Origin: Deltaproteobacteria bacterium HGW-Deltaproteobacteria-18
GTDB lineage: Bacteria; Desulfobacterota; Desulfovibrionia; Desulfovibrionales; Desulfomicrobiaceae
Direction of reading: 5' to 3'
Assembly: GCA_002841885.1 (NCBI GenBank)
Contig: PHBE01000002.1
Coordinates: forward strand, 248,001-312,000
DNA length: 64,000 bases
Part shown: piece by piece, positions 52,917 to 61,868 of the stretch
Position numbering within the stretch: the first letter of the stretch is position 1
How the letters are laid out: every line of letters starts with the position of its first letter
Translations under genes and position numbers: made by a program
The notes under the pieces: generated by a model
Database searches by the model: none
The model's input: only the letters and a program-made list of their open reading frames with translations
Told to the model about the DNA's origin: nothing

Positions 52917-54944
52917 GTGAAAAACATCAAACTCGGCACCAAACTCATCGGCGGATTCACCCTTACTGCCCTCATCGCCCTTGTCATAGGTCTGGTCAGC
53001 ATACTGACCATGCGTGACCTGTCCGGGGAAATCGAGTCCATGGGAACAAAGTCCCTCCCGTCGGTAGAACTCCTGTTGCGCGTCAAGGGAGGTATCGCGG
53101 ATCTGACAACGAACCTGCGCAGCCTGCTCAGCACGGAACTGACCGTCCAGGACCGCAAGGAGATTCCGGCACAGATAAACATTGTGCGCGAAGAATACCG
53201 CAAGTCTGCGGAGTCCTATGCCGCCTTGCCGCACAGCGAGGAAGAGACGGTTTTGTGGCGGGACATCCAGTCCAGCATTTCCAATCTGGACACAACCAAC
53301 AACAAGGTTCTCGGCCTCAACGGCCATCTCGTCCTGCTTGACATCATGAAGCCCGATGAACTCATGGGCAGACTTCAGCAATTTCGCGGCGACCACTACA
53401 GCCTCATGACCAATGTCGGGAGACTTCTGGCCACCGGTGAACATTTCGATGGAGGAACGGATCATCATGCCTGCAATTACGGTCAGTGGGCTGGAGGGCT
53501 GGCAACCACGAATACTAAAATGAAAAGCACCCTGGAAACCGTGTATCCCGTGCACCAGTCGTTCCATCAGACCATCGCCAAGATCAAGGAGCTTGCTGCC
53601 GCAGGGCGAAACGAAGAGGCACTGGATCTTTACAAAAAGCTTCTGCCAATCGCGACGGAAGTGTTCAAGCATTTCGGCGATATGCGCGGCCAGGCTCAGG
53701 AGGCTCAAGAAACCTTCCAGGGAATGGGCCAGCTGCTGATGGTTGAATCAAGGGCGGACCAGGCGAAGCTCGATCAAACCATGCTCCAGGCCGTGGACCT
53801 GACCACCCGCAACAGCGCGCAGGCCGCCACCGCTGCCGGGCAAGCGGCGACACAGGCCATAACCGTGACCAGCGTCGGCGTTGTACTGGGCGTCATCATC
53901 GCTCTGACCCTGGGTATCGTCCTGACCAGATCCATCACCGGACCAGTGTACAAAGGCGTGGATTTCGCCAAGAAGATCGCCCAAGGAGACCTGACCGCCG
54001 AAGTGGACGTGCACCAGAAGGACGAACTGGGCATCCTGGCCCAGGCCCTGCGCGACATGGTCGCGAAACTGCGCGAGATCGTCGGCGAGGTGCAGTCGGC
54101 ATCGGACAACGTGGCCTCGGGCTCCGAGGAACTGAGCGCTTCCTCCGAGCAACTCTCCCAGGGTGCCACCGAGCAGGCGGCCTCCGTTGAAGAGGTATCA
54201 TCGAGCATGGAAGAGATGGGCACCAACATCCGCCAGAATTCCGAAAACGCCAGCCAGACCGAAAAGATCGCGCTCAAGGCCGCCAAGGACGCAGAGGCCG
54301 GGGGCAAGGCCGTGAACCAGGCCGTAGGCGCCATGAAGAACATCGCCGAGAAGATCTCCATCGTCGAAGAGATCGCACGCCAGACCAACCTGCTGGCCCT
54401 CAACGCCGCCATCGAGGCTGCCCGCGCAGGCGAGCACGGCAAAGGCTTTGCGGTGGTCGCAGCCGAAGTGCGCAAGCTGGCCGAACGCAGCGGCACAGCT
54501 GCGGCCGAAATAAGCGAACTCTCCTCCTCCACCGTGAGCGTGGCCGACCAGGCCGGCCAGATGTTGACCAAGCTGGTTCCGGATATCCAGCGCACGGCAG
54601 AACTGGTGCAGGAAATCTCCGCCGCATCGAACGAACAGAACGCGGGCGCGGAGCAGATAAACAAGGCTCTGCAGCAGCTTGATCAGATCATCCAGCAGAA
54701 CGCCTCCGCCTCTGAGGAAATGGCTTCCACCTCCGAGGAACTGTCCAGCCAGGCCGAACAGCTGCAGTCGTCCATCTCCTACTTTCATCTGGGCGCGACC
54801 ACGGCCCGCGTCACCCGCCAGTCGATTCACAGAGGCAGCCCTGTCCGCAGGGCGCCAAAGTCCCTGCCCGCCAAGAAAGGGTCGTCCGGCCTGGCCCTTG
54901 ATATGGGGCGCGACGACGAAGACGACGAATTCGAAAGATTCTAA
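52917..54944 (+). CDS. Methyl-accepting chemotaxis protein with periplasmic CZB-like sensor
   Basis: A 675-residue receptor starting at GTG (52917) with GGAG 7 nt upstream. TM1 is about 11-32 and TM2 about 318-338. The periplasmic part contains [15 protein letters not shown] (Cys186, Gly189, Trp191), His160 and VHQSFHQTI (His213, His217), resembling the chemoreceptor zinc-binding (CZB) motif, which is more often cytoplasmic. A HAMP ([20 protein letters not shown]) and signalling domain ([40 protein letters not shown]) follow. It is encoded 20 bp before its own CheW. Confidence 0.92.
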   Translation: MKNIKLGTKLIGGFTLTALIALVIGLVSILTMRDLSGEIESMGTKSLPSVELLLRVKGGIADLTTNLRSLLSTELTVQDRKEIPAQINIVREEYRKSAESYAALPHSEEETVLWRDIQSSISNLDTTNNKVLGLNGHLVLLDIMKPDELMGRLQQFRGDHYSLMTNVGRLLATGEHFDGGTDHHACNYGQWAGGLATTNTKMKSTLETVYPVHQSFHQTIAKIKELAAAGRNEEALDLYKKLLPIATEVFKHFGDMRGQAQEAQETFQGMGQLLMVESRADQAKLDQTMLQAVDLTTRNSAQAATAAGQAATQAITVTSVGVVLGVIIALTLGIVLTRSITGPVYKGVDFAKKIAQGDLTAEVDVHQKDELGILAQALRDMVAKLREIVGEVQSASDNVASGSEELSASSEQLSQGATEQAASVEEVSSSMEEMGTNIRQNSENASQTEKIALKAAKDAEAGGKAVNQAVGAMKNIAEKISIVEEIARQTNLLALNAAIEAARAGEHGKGFAVVAAEVRKLAERSGTAAAEISELSSSTVSVADQAGQMLTKLVPDIQRTAELVQEISAASNEQNAGAEQINKALQQLDQIIQQNASASEEMASTSEELSSQAEQLQSSISYFHLGATTARVTRQSIHRGSPVRRAPKSLPAKKGSSGLALDMGRDDEDDEFERF

Positions 54945-54964
54945 CCAACGAATTGGAACGACTC

Positions 54965-55450
54965 ATGAGTGACAACACCACCCTGCAGTACCTTACCTTC
55001 GCCCTTGGCGAGGAGGTCTTTGCCCTGGAGACGGGCTGTGTGCGCGAGGTCATCGAACTCGTGCCGGTGACCCGCATCCCCAAGACCCCGCCCTTCATGC
55101 GCGGTGTCATCAACCTGCGAGGCCACGCCGTGCCCGTGGTCGATCTGCGCATCAAATTCGACATGCCAACGACCGAGGACACGGTGAACACCTGCATCAT
55201 CATCGTGGACGTGGAAGTCGAGGGCGAAAACAGCCATATGGGCGCGATAGTCGATTCCGTGCGTGAAGTCTTTGAAATGACAAACGACCAGATCAACCCG
55301 CCGCCGCGCATGGGCACGTCCGTCAGGGCGGACTTCATCCGGGGCATGGGCAAGCAGAACGAGGCGTTCATCATGATCCTCGACATCGGCAAGGTCTTCT
55401 CCCAGGAGGAACTGGCGCGCGTGCTTGAAAGCGAAGACGCCGATTCCTGA
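54965..55450 (+). CDS. cheW: CheW coupling protein
   Basis: A 161-residue adaptor joining receptors to CheA. LQYLTFALGEEVFALETGCV, VTRIPKTPPFMRGVINLRGH and VPVVDLRIKFDM are canonical CheW blocks. I use ATG 54965; a TTG start at 54953 would add four residues. Its position directly after the chemoreceptor implies a dedicated pair. Confidence 0.94.
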   Translation: MSDNTTLQYLTFALGEEVFALETGCVREVIELVPVTRIPKTPPFMRGVINLRGHAVPVVDLRIKFDMPTTEDTVNTCIIIVDVEVEGENSHMGAIVDSVREVFEMTNDQINPPPRMGTSVRADFIRGMGKQNEAFIMILDIGKVFSQEELARVLESEDADS

Positions 55451-55487
55451 CAGAGGCGTCCGGAAACCGGGTGCATCAGATGCAAAA

Positions 55488-55522
55488 CCCCCGCCGGGAA
55501 AATTCCAGGCGGGGGCTTTTTT
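55488..55522. terminator. Intrinsic terminator of the chemoreceptor-cheW operon (bidirectional)
   Basis: Stem CCCCCGCC / GGCGGGGG with T6 after it. On the other strand the convergent hcp gene ends 25 bp away and a T4 run follows, so it probably serves both. Confidence 0.85.
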
Positions 55523-55546
55523 ATCTCAACGGAACGAAGTTTTGAC

Positions 55547-57208
55547 CTACTTCCCGGCCATCATGGCGGCGATGTCGTCCTGCACCGTGCCGATGGGCTT
55601 GATGTCGAAGTTCTCCACCAGCACGTTGGCAACGGCAGGTGACAGAAAGCCCGGCAGTGTGGGCCCGAGACGGATGCCCTTCACGCCCAGGGCCAGGAGG
55701 GCCAGCAGCACGGCCACGGCCTTCTGCTCGTACCAGGCAATGTCGTAGGACACGGGCAGGTCGTTGATGTCGTCGAGGCCGAAAACCTCTTTGAGCTTCA
55801 GCGCGATGACGGCCAGGGAATAAGAATCGTTGCATTGTCCGGCATCGAGCACGCGCGGGATACCGCCGATGTCGCCCAGGTCCAGCTTGTTATAGCGAAA
55901 CTTGGCGCAACCCGCCGTCAGGATGATGGTATCCTTCGGCAGATTCTGGGCCACCTCGGTGTAATAGCCGCGCGACTTCTGCCGTCCGTCGCAACCGGCC
56001 ATGACCACGAACCGTTTGATGGCCCCGGATTTCACGGCTTCAACCACCTTGTCGGCCAGGGCCAGGACCTGATGGTGCGCAAAGCCGCCGACGATGGTGC
56101 CGGTCTCGATCTCCGTGGGCGGCGGGCACTTCCTGGCCTGGGCGATCATGGCCGAAAAGTTCTTGGCTCCGCCCTCCGGACGCTCGGGGATGTGCGTTGC
56201 GCCTTCGTAACCGACCACGCCAGTGGTATAGAGCCGATCGAGATAGGTGTTGTCTTTCTTGAGCGGCACCAGGCAGTTGGTGGTCAGCAGAATGGGGCCG
56301 TTAAAGGATTCGAATTCGGTGTTCTGCTCCCACCAGGAGCCGCCGTAGTTGCCGATGAAGTGGCTGAACTTCTTGAAGGCCGGATAGTAGTTGGCCGGGA
56401 GCATCTCGCCGTGGGTGTAGACGTCCACGCCCATGCCCTCGGTCTGCTTCAGGAGCTCTTCCATGTCCTTCAAGTCATGGCCGCTGATCAGAATGCCTGG
56501 GTTCTTGCCCACGCCGATGTTGACCGTGGTGATCTCGGGATTGCCGTAGGTCGTGGTGTTGGCCTCGTCCAGGAGGGCCATGGTGGTCACCGCCATGTTC
56601 CCGGCCTTCAGGACCAGGGCGACCATCTCGTCCACGGACAGGTTCTTGGTGGTGGAGGCCAGGGCTTCGAGCATGAAATCATCGATCTCGGACTTGCGAA
56701 AGCCCAGCACCGCCGCATGTTCGGCATAGGCGGCAATGCCTTTGAGGCCGATGATCAGCAGCTCGCGCAGGGAGCGCACGTCCTCGTTTTCCGTGGCCAG
56801 GATGCCCACGCTCCTGGCCTTTTCGGCAAAACCGGCAGAGTCTCCTTTCCAGGTCGCGGCTTCGGGCAGCGGATCGGCGAAGTCCTGGCCGTGTCTGGCC
56901 TTGTACGCGGCCAGGAATGCATTTTTCAGCTTGTCGCGCCGAGCCAGGGCGTCCTGGATCAAAGCCACGAACCGGGAGTCGTCCCAGTTGGCGTTGGTGA
57001 TGGTGGCGAAAAGCGCCTGCAGTACGAAATCGTCATTGGAGCGGTCCGCCTGGCCCAGTTCCTTGAGCCTTTCGCCATAAACGGCAATGCCGCGCAACAC
57101 GAAAATGAGCAGATCCTGCAGATTGGCGGTTTCTTCCGGTTTGCCGCACATGCCCTTGACCGTGCAGCCCGTATTCTTGGCCGTTTCCTGACACTGGAAG
57201 CAAAACAT
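55547..57208 (-). CDS. hcp: Hydroxylamine reductase / hybrid-cluster protein
   Basis: A 553-residue cytoplasmic Fe-S protein (prismane protein) involved in NO/hydroxylamine detoxification. The N-terminal cubane cysteines are Cys3, Cys6, Cys15 and Cys21 ([13 protein letters not shown]...CGK). Hybrid-cluster ligands are found in [15 protein letters not shown]-type block, [19 protein letters not shown] and [19 protein letters not shown]. Start at ATG 57208 with AAGGAGG. It is 66 bp downstream of the flavodiiron gene on the same strand, the usual nitrosative-stress pair of sulfate reducers. Confidence 0.96.
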   Translation of the reverse strand: MFCFQCQETAKNTGCTVKGMCGKPEETANLQDLLIFVLRGIAVYGERLKELGQADRSNDDFVLQALFATITNANWDDSRFVALIQDALARRDKLKNAFLAAYKARHGQDFADPLPEAATWKGDSAGFAEKARSVGILATENEDVRSLRELLIIGLKGIAAYAEHAAVLGFRKSEIDDFMLEALASTTKNLSVDEMVALVLKAGNMAVTTMALLDEANTTTYGNPEITTVNIGVGKNPGILISGHDLKDMEELLKQTEGMGVDVYTHGEMLPANYYPAFKKFSHFIGNYGGSWWEQNTEFESFNGPILLTTNCLVPLKKDNTYLDRLYTTGVVGYEGATHIPERPEGGAKNFSAMIAQARKCPPPTEIETGTIVGGFAHHQVLALADKVVEAVKSGAIKRFVVMAGCDGRQKSRGYYTEVAQNLPKDTIILTAGCAKFRYNKLDLGDIGGIPRVLDAGQCNDSYSLAVIALKLKEVFGLDDINDLPVSYDIAWYEQKAVAVLLALLALGVKGIRLGPTLPGFLSPAVANVLVENFDIKPIGTVQDDIAAMMAGK

Positions 57209-57274
57209 AATGACCTCCTTTGAATCACCGTTTCTGGTCGTGCGACAACGCACCCCTCAAACCAATCACAAAAA

Positions 57275-58456
57275 TCAATCTTGAAAGCCACTCTCCCGAT
57301 GTCTGGCGGCAATGGCGTCCGCCAGGCGGTCCAAGGCGCCGAATGTGTCGTCCTTGGGCAAACCCTTGCACAGCACAGGCTCAAGCACCTCGACCTTCAG
57401 GTTGGGTATCATGCCGGCCAAGGTTTCCACGGTCTTGCCGCCCCACCCGTATGAGCCGATTATGGACAGATATCTGGCCTTGGGCCGCAAGGCGTTGGCC
57501 AGGAACGCGGCGTAGGCGGCCAGAGGGTGCGGCCCGGCAAGCACCGTGGGAGTTCCGAGCACTATGGTGCCAGCATCGACCAGGGACATGGCCAGCTTGC
57601 CGATATCGGTCACTGCCAGGTTGAAGAGCTCCACCCGCACCTCGCGTTCGGACAGGGCCGCCGTCAGATGGTCGACCATGAGCCGCGTGCTGCCGTGCAT
57701 GGAGACAAAGGCAAAGGCCACCAGATTGTGCGCCGCGCCCGAAACCCAGTCCCTGTAGGCGTCAACGATCCAGCCGGGACTGTCGTAGATCTGGCCGTGG
57801 CTGGGGGCGATCATGCGGATGTCATGGGGACTCAGTTTTTCCAGGTTTTTGGCGATGATGCTCCGATAAGGCATCATGATCTCCCCGAAATACCGTTTGG
57901 CTGCTTCATGCACCCGGCCCTGGTCACGCACGAAGAGGTCGCTGGTTGCGATGTGCGAGCCGAAAAAATCGCAACTGAACAGAATCTTGTCTTCGGCCAG
58001 ATAGGTGGACATGGTTTCCGGCCAGTGCACCCAGGGCGTGAGAATGAAGGTCAGCGTCTTGTCGCCAAGGGAGAGGGTTTCGCCATCGCCGACAACGATG
58101 AATTTCTCCTCGGGGATGAGCAAAAGGTCCATGAGCATGGACTTGGCCTTGGCGTTGGTGACGACCTTGGCTTCCGGGTAGAGGTCCAGCACCAGGGCGA
58201 TGGTCCCGGAATGATCCTGCTCGGCATGCTGGGAAATGACATAGTCGAGCTTTTCCACGCCCTCCAGATGCCCGAGCAGGACATCGACCATGTCCGGATC
58301 AACGGCATCGATGAGCGCGGTCTTCTCGCTGCCTTCCACGAGGTAGGCGTTATAGGTTGTCCCATCGGGGAGCGGAACCAGGGAATCAAAAAGCCGCCTG
58401 TCCCAATCCACGGCGCCCATCCAGAAAACACCGTCAGTAATTTTTTTCGTATGCAT
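57275..58456 (-). CDS. FprA-type flavodiiron protein (NO/O2 reductase)
   Basis: A 393-residue A-type flavoprotein. The beta-lactamase-like diiron domain has His77, Glu79, Asp81, His82 (QHAEQDHSG), His144 (TPWVHWPETM) and Asp163; the flavodoxin domain starts near residue 250 (VAFAFVSMHGSTRL). It reduces O2 to water or NO to N2O using rubredoxin. With hcp, NO defence is likely. The ATG at 58456 was chosen because MHTKKITDGVFWMG aligns from there and AAGGAC lies upstream. Confidence 0.93.
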   Translation of the reverse strand: MHTKKITDGVFWMGAVDWDRRLFDSLVPLPDGTTYNAYLVEGSEKTALIDAVDPDMVDVLLGHLEGVEKLDYVISQHAEQDHSGTIALVLDLYPEAKVVTNAKAKSMLMDLLLIPEEKFIVVGDGETLSLGDKTLTFILTPWVHWPETMSTYLAEDKILFSCDFFGSHIATSDLFVRDQGRVHEAAKRYFGEIMMPYRSIIAKNLEKLSPHDIRMIAPSHGQIYDSPGWIVDAYRDWVSGAAHNLVAFAFVSMHGSTRLMVDHLTAALSEREVRVELFNLAVTDIGKLAMSLVDAGTIVLGTPTVLAGPHPLAAYAAFLANALRPKARYLSIIGSYGWGGKTVETLAGMIPNLKVEVLEPVLCKGLPKDDTFGALDRLADAIAARHRESGFQD

Positions 58457-58481
58457 CGCAGAGTCCTTTTCCTGTTGTTGT

Positions 58482-58498
58482 GTTGCAGCGCTTGCAAC
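58482..58498. promoter_or_regulatory. Palindrome upstream of fprA-hcp
   Basis: GTTGCA-N5-TGCAAC, a perfect 6-bp inverted repeat (with central AGCGC on the gene strand), lies 26 bp before the flavodiiron ATG. A second palindrome TGAAGCTTCA (58500-58509) abuts it. This is CRP/FNR-like in form but I cannot match it to a known HcpR site from memory. Confidence 0.45.
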
Positions 58499-58535
58499 CT
58501 GAAGCTTCAAGCCATCGAGTCATGGCTCGTCCGCG

Positions 58536-59070
58536 TTAGAACCAAAATTCCGGATAACGCCTGCCCTTGGGGATGTTGTTGACCACCAGGGCCACCAGAA
58601 GCAGAAGCACCGCCCCCAGCCCCGCCGGAACCAGGGCGTACATGTACAAGGCTGTGCACCGAATCTCCGCCGATGACCGCGATCAGCGCCGTGGCTCCGC
58701 CAGGCGGGTACAGGGTCCTGGCCAGGTGCATGGCCGCGATGGCCGTGGCCACGGCCATCGCGGCGGCCAGCCAAGGCGTCGCGCCGAGAACCTAGTGTGC
58801 GCATACACCAATCAAAGCGGAAAGAACATGTCCGCCGAGCACATTTCTCGGTTTGGCCAGAGGACTGCGGACAGCCCCGTAAACCAGCACCGCCGTTGCC
58901 CCGAAAGATCCGATGAGCAAGGCCTGTCCGGCCTGGTCGACCAACCGCGCGTGAACGAGCCCCACAAGGGCGATGCCGATCACCGCGCCGACCCAGGACC
59001 ATAGCACCTCCGAGACGGACACCCGGGGCGGGCTTTGCGTCGTACCGCGCATTTTCCTGAAATATTCCAT
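58536..59070 (-). pseudogene. HPP-family membrane protein, disrupted by stop codon and frameshift
   Basis: The minus strand from 59070 encodes an HPP-type sequence (SEVLWSWVGAVIGIALVGLV; GSFGATAVLVYGAVRSPLAK; PRNVLGGHVLSALIGVCAH) to a TAG at 58792-58794. The same frame then continues as VLGATPWLAAAMAVATAIAA and MHLARTLYPPGGATALIAVI. Near 58647 a one-base insertion (or two-base loss) moves the rest, YMYALVPAGLGAVLLLLVAL and VVNNIPKGRRYPEFWF, to another frame ending at TAA 58536. Two separate lesions make a functional product unlikely. HPP proteins have been linked to nitrite transport in plastids; neighbouring hcp-fprA makes that suggestive only. Confidence 0.85.
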
Positions 59071-59073
59071 GGC

Positions 59074-59301
59074 CTACCTCCCGCACATGGCGCCGACAAG
59101 GTCGGTCCTGGTCACGATGCCGACGGGACGCCCCTCATGGTCGCAGATGGGCAGGCTTTTGATGGAATCCAATCCTGTGTTCAAGCAATGTCTATCCCGG
59201 AAGATTGCCTGAAACAAAGACATCATATCATTATTTTCGATCAGTTGGTAACACATCCATCCACTATCCCGATTTGCATCCCCCCCGCGTTTCCAGCACA
59301 T
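59074..59301 (-). pseudogene. CBS-domain remnant
   Basis: A 75-codon open frame ends with IKSLPICDHEGRPVGIVTRT and DLVGAMCGR, the second half of a CBS motif, while its N-terminal half lacks CBS pattern. It stops 3 bp before the HPP pseudogene. It looks like the 3' remainder of a larger CBS gene whose front was lost, in keeping with decay of this locus. Confidence 0.6.
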
Positions 59302-59330
59302 AAGGGAAAATTATTCTTCCGGAGGTAATG

Positions 59331-60608
59331 ATGACGCAGGAAGCTTATCGTGAAATGTGGGAAAATCTGAATCTGGATATCGCGGCCCATGACGGGCTTT
59401 TGGGCGTACTCGGCAAATTTTACGGCGACATCTACATGAGCCAGCAGGGTCGGCTCAAAGGGATGGAGTATCTCGATTTTGTTCTCTCGGAAGTGCACGG
59501 GCTGCGCATCAAGGAACTGCAGGACGCCAAGGCCCAGGGACGCAAGATCATCGGGACGTTCTGCGTTTTCGTGCCCGAGGAACTGGCCCTGGCCCTGGAC
59601 GCCGTGCAGGTCGGCCTGTGCGCCGGAGCCGACTCGGGCAAGGAAGCGGCCGAAACCCTGGTGCCGCGCAACACCTGCGCGCTGATCAAGTCCTTCATCG
59701 GGTTCAAGCTGGCCAGGCTGTGTCCCTACACCGAGTCCTGCGACCTGATCGTCGGGGAAACCACCTGTGACGGCAAGAAAAAGGCCTACGAGGCCTTTGC
59801 CGAGCACGCGCCCATGTACGTCATGGAAGTGCCCCAGACCAAGTCCCCTGCCGCCCGCGCCCTGTGGAAAGAGGAAATGCTGCGCTACATGGCCAAACTT
59901 GAGGATCTGACCGGCAAGAAAGTCACCGCCGAAAAACTGGCCGAAGCCATCAAGACCGTCAACGCCCGCCGCCGCGCCCTACAGCGCCTGAACAGGCTGC
60001 GCGCGAGCGTGCCCGCGCCCATCTCCGGCCGCGATGTGCTGCTCATCAACCAGGTCAGCTTCTACGATGATCCGGTCCGCTTCACCGCATCCATAAACAC
60101 CCTGTGCGACCAGCTCGAAGAGCGCATCAAGGCCGGAGAAGGCGTGGCACCCAAGGACGCCCCCCGGCTCATGCTCTCGGGCTGTCCCATGGCCGTGCCC
60201 AACTGGAAACTGCCCTACGTCATCGAAAGCTCCGGAGCGGTCATCGTCGGCGAGGAATCGTGCATCGGCACCCGCAACACCCGCGATCTGGTCGATGAGT
60301 CCGCCGGGACCCTGGAGGAAATGCTCGACGCCCTGGCCGACCGCTACATGAAAATCGACTGCGCCTGTTTCACGCCCAATGACGAGCGTCTGGAAAACGT
60401 CGAAGCCATGGCCTCGGACCTCAAAGTCGACGGGGTCATCCAGTACGCCCTCATGTTCTGCCAGCCCTACGCCCATGAAGGCATCAAGGTGGAAAAGCGG
60501 CTGACTGCGGCCAGCATCCCGAGCATGTCTTTGGAGACGGATTATTCCATGGAAGACGTGGAACAGCTCAAGACCCGCGTCGAGGCCTTCCTGGAAACCG
60601 TGAAATGA
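59331..60608 (+). CDS. 2-hydroxyacyl-CoA dehydratase-like double-cubane cluster protein (DCCP-like)
   Basis: A 425-residue soluble protein of the HgdB/BcrC superfamily. Conserved cysteine blocks are TFCVFVPEELALALDAVQVG, LVPRNTCALIKSFIGFKLAR, LCPYTESCDLIVGETTCDGK, LMLSGCPMAVPNW and GEESCIGTRNT. A stand-alone single-chain protein paired with one ASKHA activator corresponds to DCCP/YjiM, which carries an [Fe8S9] double-cubane and reduces small molecules such as acetylene or hydrazine in vitro. Its physiological substrate is unknown. Two adjacent ATGs follow GGAGG; 59331 has the better spacing (59328 alternative). It overlaps its activator by 4 nt. Confidence 0.85.
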   Translation: MTQEAYREMWENLNLDIAAHDGLLGVLGKFYGDIYMSQQGRLKGMEYLDFVLSEVHGLRIKELQDAKAQGRKIIGTFCVFVPEELALALDAVQVGLCAGADSGKEAAETLVPRNTCALIKSFIGFKLARLCPYTESCDLIVGETTCDGKKKAYEAFAEHAPMYVMEVPQTKSPAARALWKEEMLRYMAKLEDLTGKKVTAEKLAEAIKTVNARRRALQRLNRLRASVPAPISGRDVLLINQVSFYDDPVRFTASINTLCDQLEERIKAGEGVAPKDAPRLMLSGCPMAVPNWKLPYVIESSGAVIVGEESCIGTRNTRDLVDESAGTLEEMLDALADRYMKIDCACFTPNDERLENVEAMASDLKVDGVIQYALMFCQPYAHEGIKVEKRLTAASIPSMSLETDYSMEDVEQLKTRVEAFLETVK

Positions 60609-61381
60609 CGGTCCTGGGCATCGACATCGGCTCCCGTTCTATTGAAATCGTGGCCATGGCTCAGGGCAAGGTGGTGGAAAAGCGGCAGGCTCCCACCACC
60701 TTCAACCCGGTGGCGCAGCTGCTGGCGCTCCTTGACGGCCTTCATGCCAGGCGGGCCGTGGCCACGGGCTACGGCCGCAAGCTGGTGCAGGACCTGGACC
60801 TGAACTTTCCGGTCGAGACCATCACCGAAATAAAGGCCCACGGGCTGGGCGCGCACCATCTGTTCCCCCAGGGCCGGACCGTGCTCGACATCGGCGGCCA
60901 GGACACCAAGGCCCTGTCCCTTTTGCCCAGCGGCCGGGTCGGCAAGTTCGAAATGAATGATCGCTGTGCGGCGGGGACGGGGAAATTCCTGGAATACACG
61001 GCCCAGATCTTCCAGATCCCGGTCCAGGAATTCGGAGCCTATGCCCTCGGCGGCGACAAACCTCCCATCATCAACTCCATGTGCACGGTCTTCGCCGAGA
61101 CCGAGGCCACATCCCTCATGGCCCAGGGCGTGCGCCCCGAGAACATCGCCCTTGGCCTGCACCTCTCCATCGCCCGGCGCACGGCCAACATGCTGAGCCG
61201 CGTGGGCCTCACCCTGCCGCTCATCTTTGTCGGCGGCGTGGCCCACAACCCGTGCATGCGCCAGCTGCTCTCCGAACAGGCCGGCGCCGTCATAGGCGAA
61301 ACCCTGTTCATCCCGGAAGAACCGGACATGACCGGGGCTCTGGGCGCGGCGCTGTGGGCCGAAACATTGGATTCAGACTGA
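60605..61381 (+). CDS. ASKHA-family activator ATPase (YjiL/HgdC-type; DCCP reductase)
   Basis: A 258-residue ATPase that uses ATP-driven conformational change to pass a low-potential electron to the double-cubane protein. GIDIGSRSIEIVAM and LDIGGQDTKAL are the nucleotide-binding phosphate loops; Cys121 (NDRCAAGTGKFLE) and Cys160 (INSMCTVFAETEA), 39 residues apart as in HgdC, should bridge a [4Fe-4S] cluster between two monomers. Start ATG 60605 overlaps the upstream stop (ATGA). The pair forms a self-contained operon with terminator at 61411. Confidence 0.92.
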   Translation: MTVLGIDIGSRSIEIVAMAQGKVVEKRQAPTTFNPVAQLLALLDGLHARRAVATGYGRKLVQDLDLNFPVETITEIKAHGLGAHHLFPQGRTVLDIGGQDTKALSLLPSGRVGKFEMNDRCAAGTGKFLEYTAQIFQIPVQEFGAYALGGDKPPIINSMCTVFAETEATSLMAQGVRPENIALGLHLSIARRTANMLSRVGLTLPLIFVGGVAHNPCMRQLLSEQAGAVIGETLFIPEEPDMTGALGAALWAETLDSD

Positions 61382-61410
61382 CCGGATCTGCAAAACGATC
61401 ATCATGACCG

Positions 61411-61441
61411 ACCGGGGCCAGGCAATGGCTCCGGTTTTTTT
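61411..61441 (+). terminator. Intrinsic terminator of the double-cubane operon
   Basis: Stem ACCGGGGCCA / TGGCTCCGGT (one mismatch) with GGCAA loop and T7 lies 30 bp after the activator stop. Confidence 0.85.
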
Positions 61442-61445
61442 CGGT

Positions 61446-61740
61446 TCATCCGGTTAAAGCGTCCATCGCCTTATGATTCACTACCGATTCACTCCGGGTG
61501 GGACCGCCCAACTCTACGAAAACTCGTTCGAAGTCCGTCATTGCGAGAAGCCAGGCTCTGCGTGGGAGTCTTCGACGAAGCAATCCAGTTCTTGAACCGG
61601 TGAAGGCGGACAAAGCATGGATCGCCACGGCGAAGACGCCTCGCGATGACGATGATGAGGCATGTTTGGCAGCGTTTTTGACCCAAAGTTCAGGGGTGCA
61701 CAATGAATTTTCAACGAGCACGTACGCTTTAACCGGATGA
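61446..61740. mobile_element. MITE-like element with 17-bp perfect terminal inverted repeats
   Basis: TCATCCGGTTAAAGCGT (61446-61462) is repeated exactly inverted at 61724-61740, bounding a 295-bp non-coding unit. Inside is a second imperfect inverted repeat: CGTCATTGCGAG (61536-61547) against CTCGCGATGACG (61640-61651), with GACGAAGCAATCCAG-type sequence, a repeat core seen in many bacteria. No transposase is present. No target-site duplication is obvious. Confidence 0.75.
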
Positions 61741-61868
61741 GCCTTTTTTTCTTGGATATGGGCCAAAAAAACGGCCCAATGAGGCTTTTTGGAGAAGCCT
61801 GACGAAAAGGGATGGCTTGGGGAGTGGCCGGACAGCAAAGGTTTTCTGACAGATGCGAGGGAAAGGGA

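Noticed and set aside
58792-58794. TAG inside the HPP gene read as pyrrolysine or another recoded amino acid
   Set aside because: A second, independent frameshift near 58647 would still destroy the product, and no pyl genes are in the window; decay is the simpler reading.
58520-59086. 188-codon open frame on the minus strand over the HPP region
   Set aside because: It is Arg/Gly-rich out-of-frame translation; the recognisable HPP sequence is in two other frames.
61498-61740. 80-codon frame in the MITE-like element
   Set aside because: The translation (VIARSQALRGSLRRSN type) is the usual artefact of dispersed palindromic repeats and has no ribosome-binding site.
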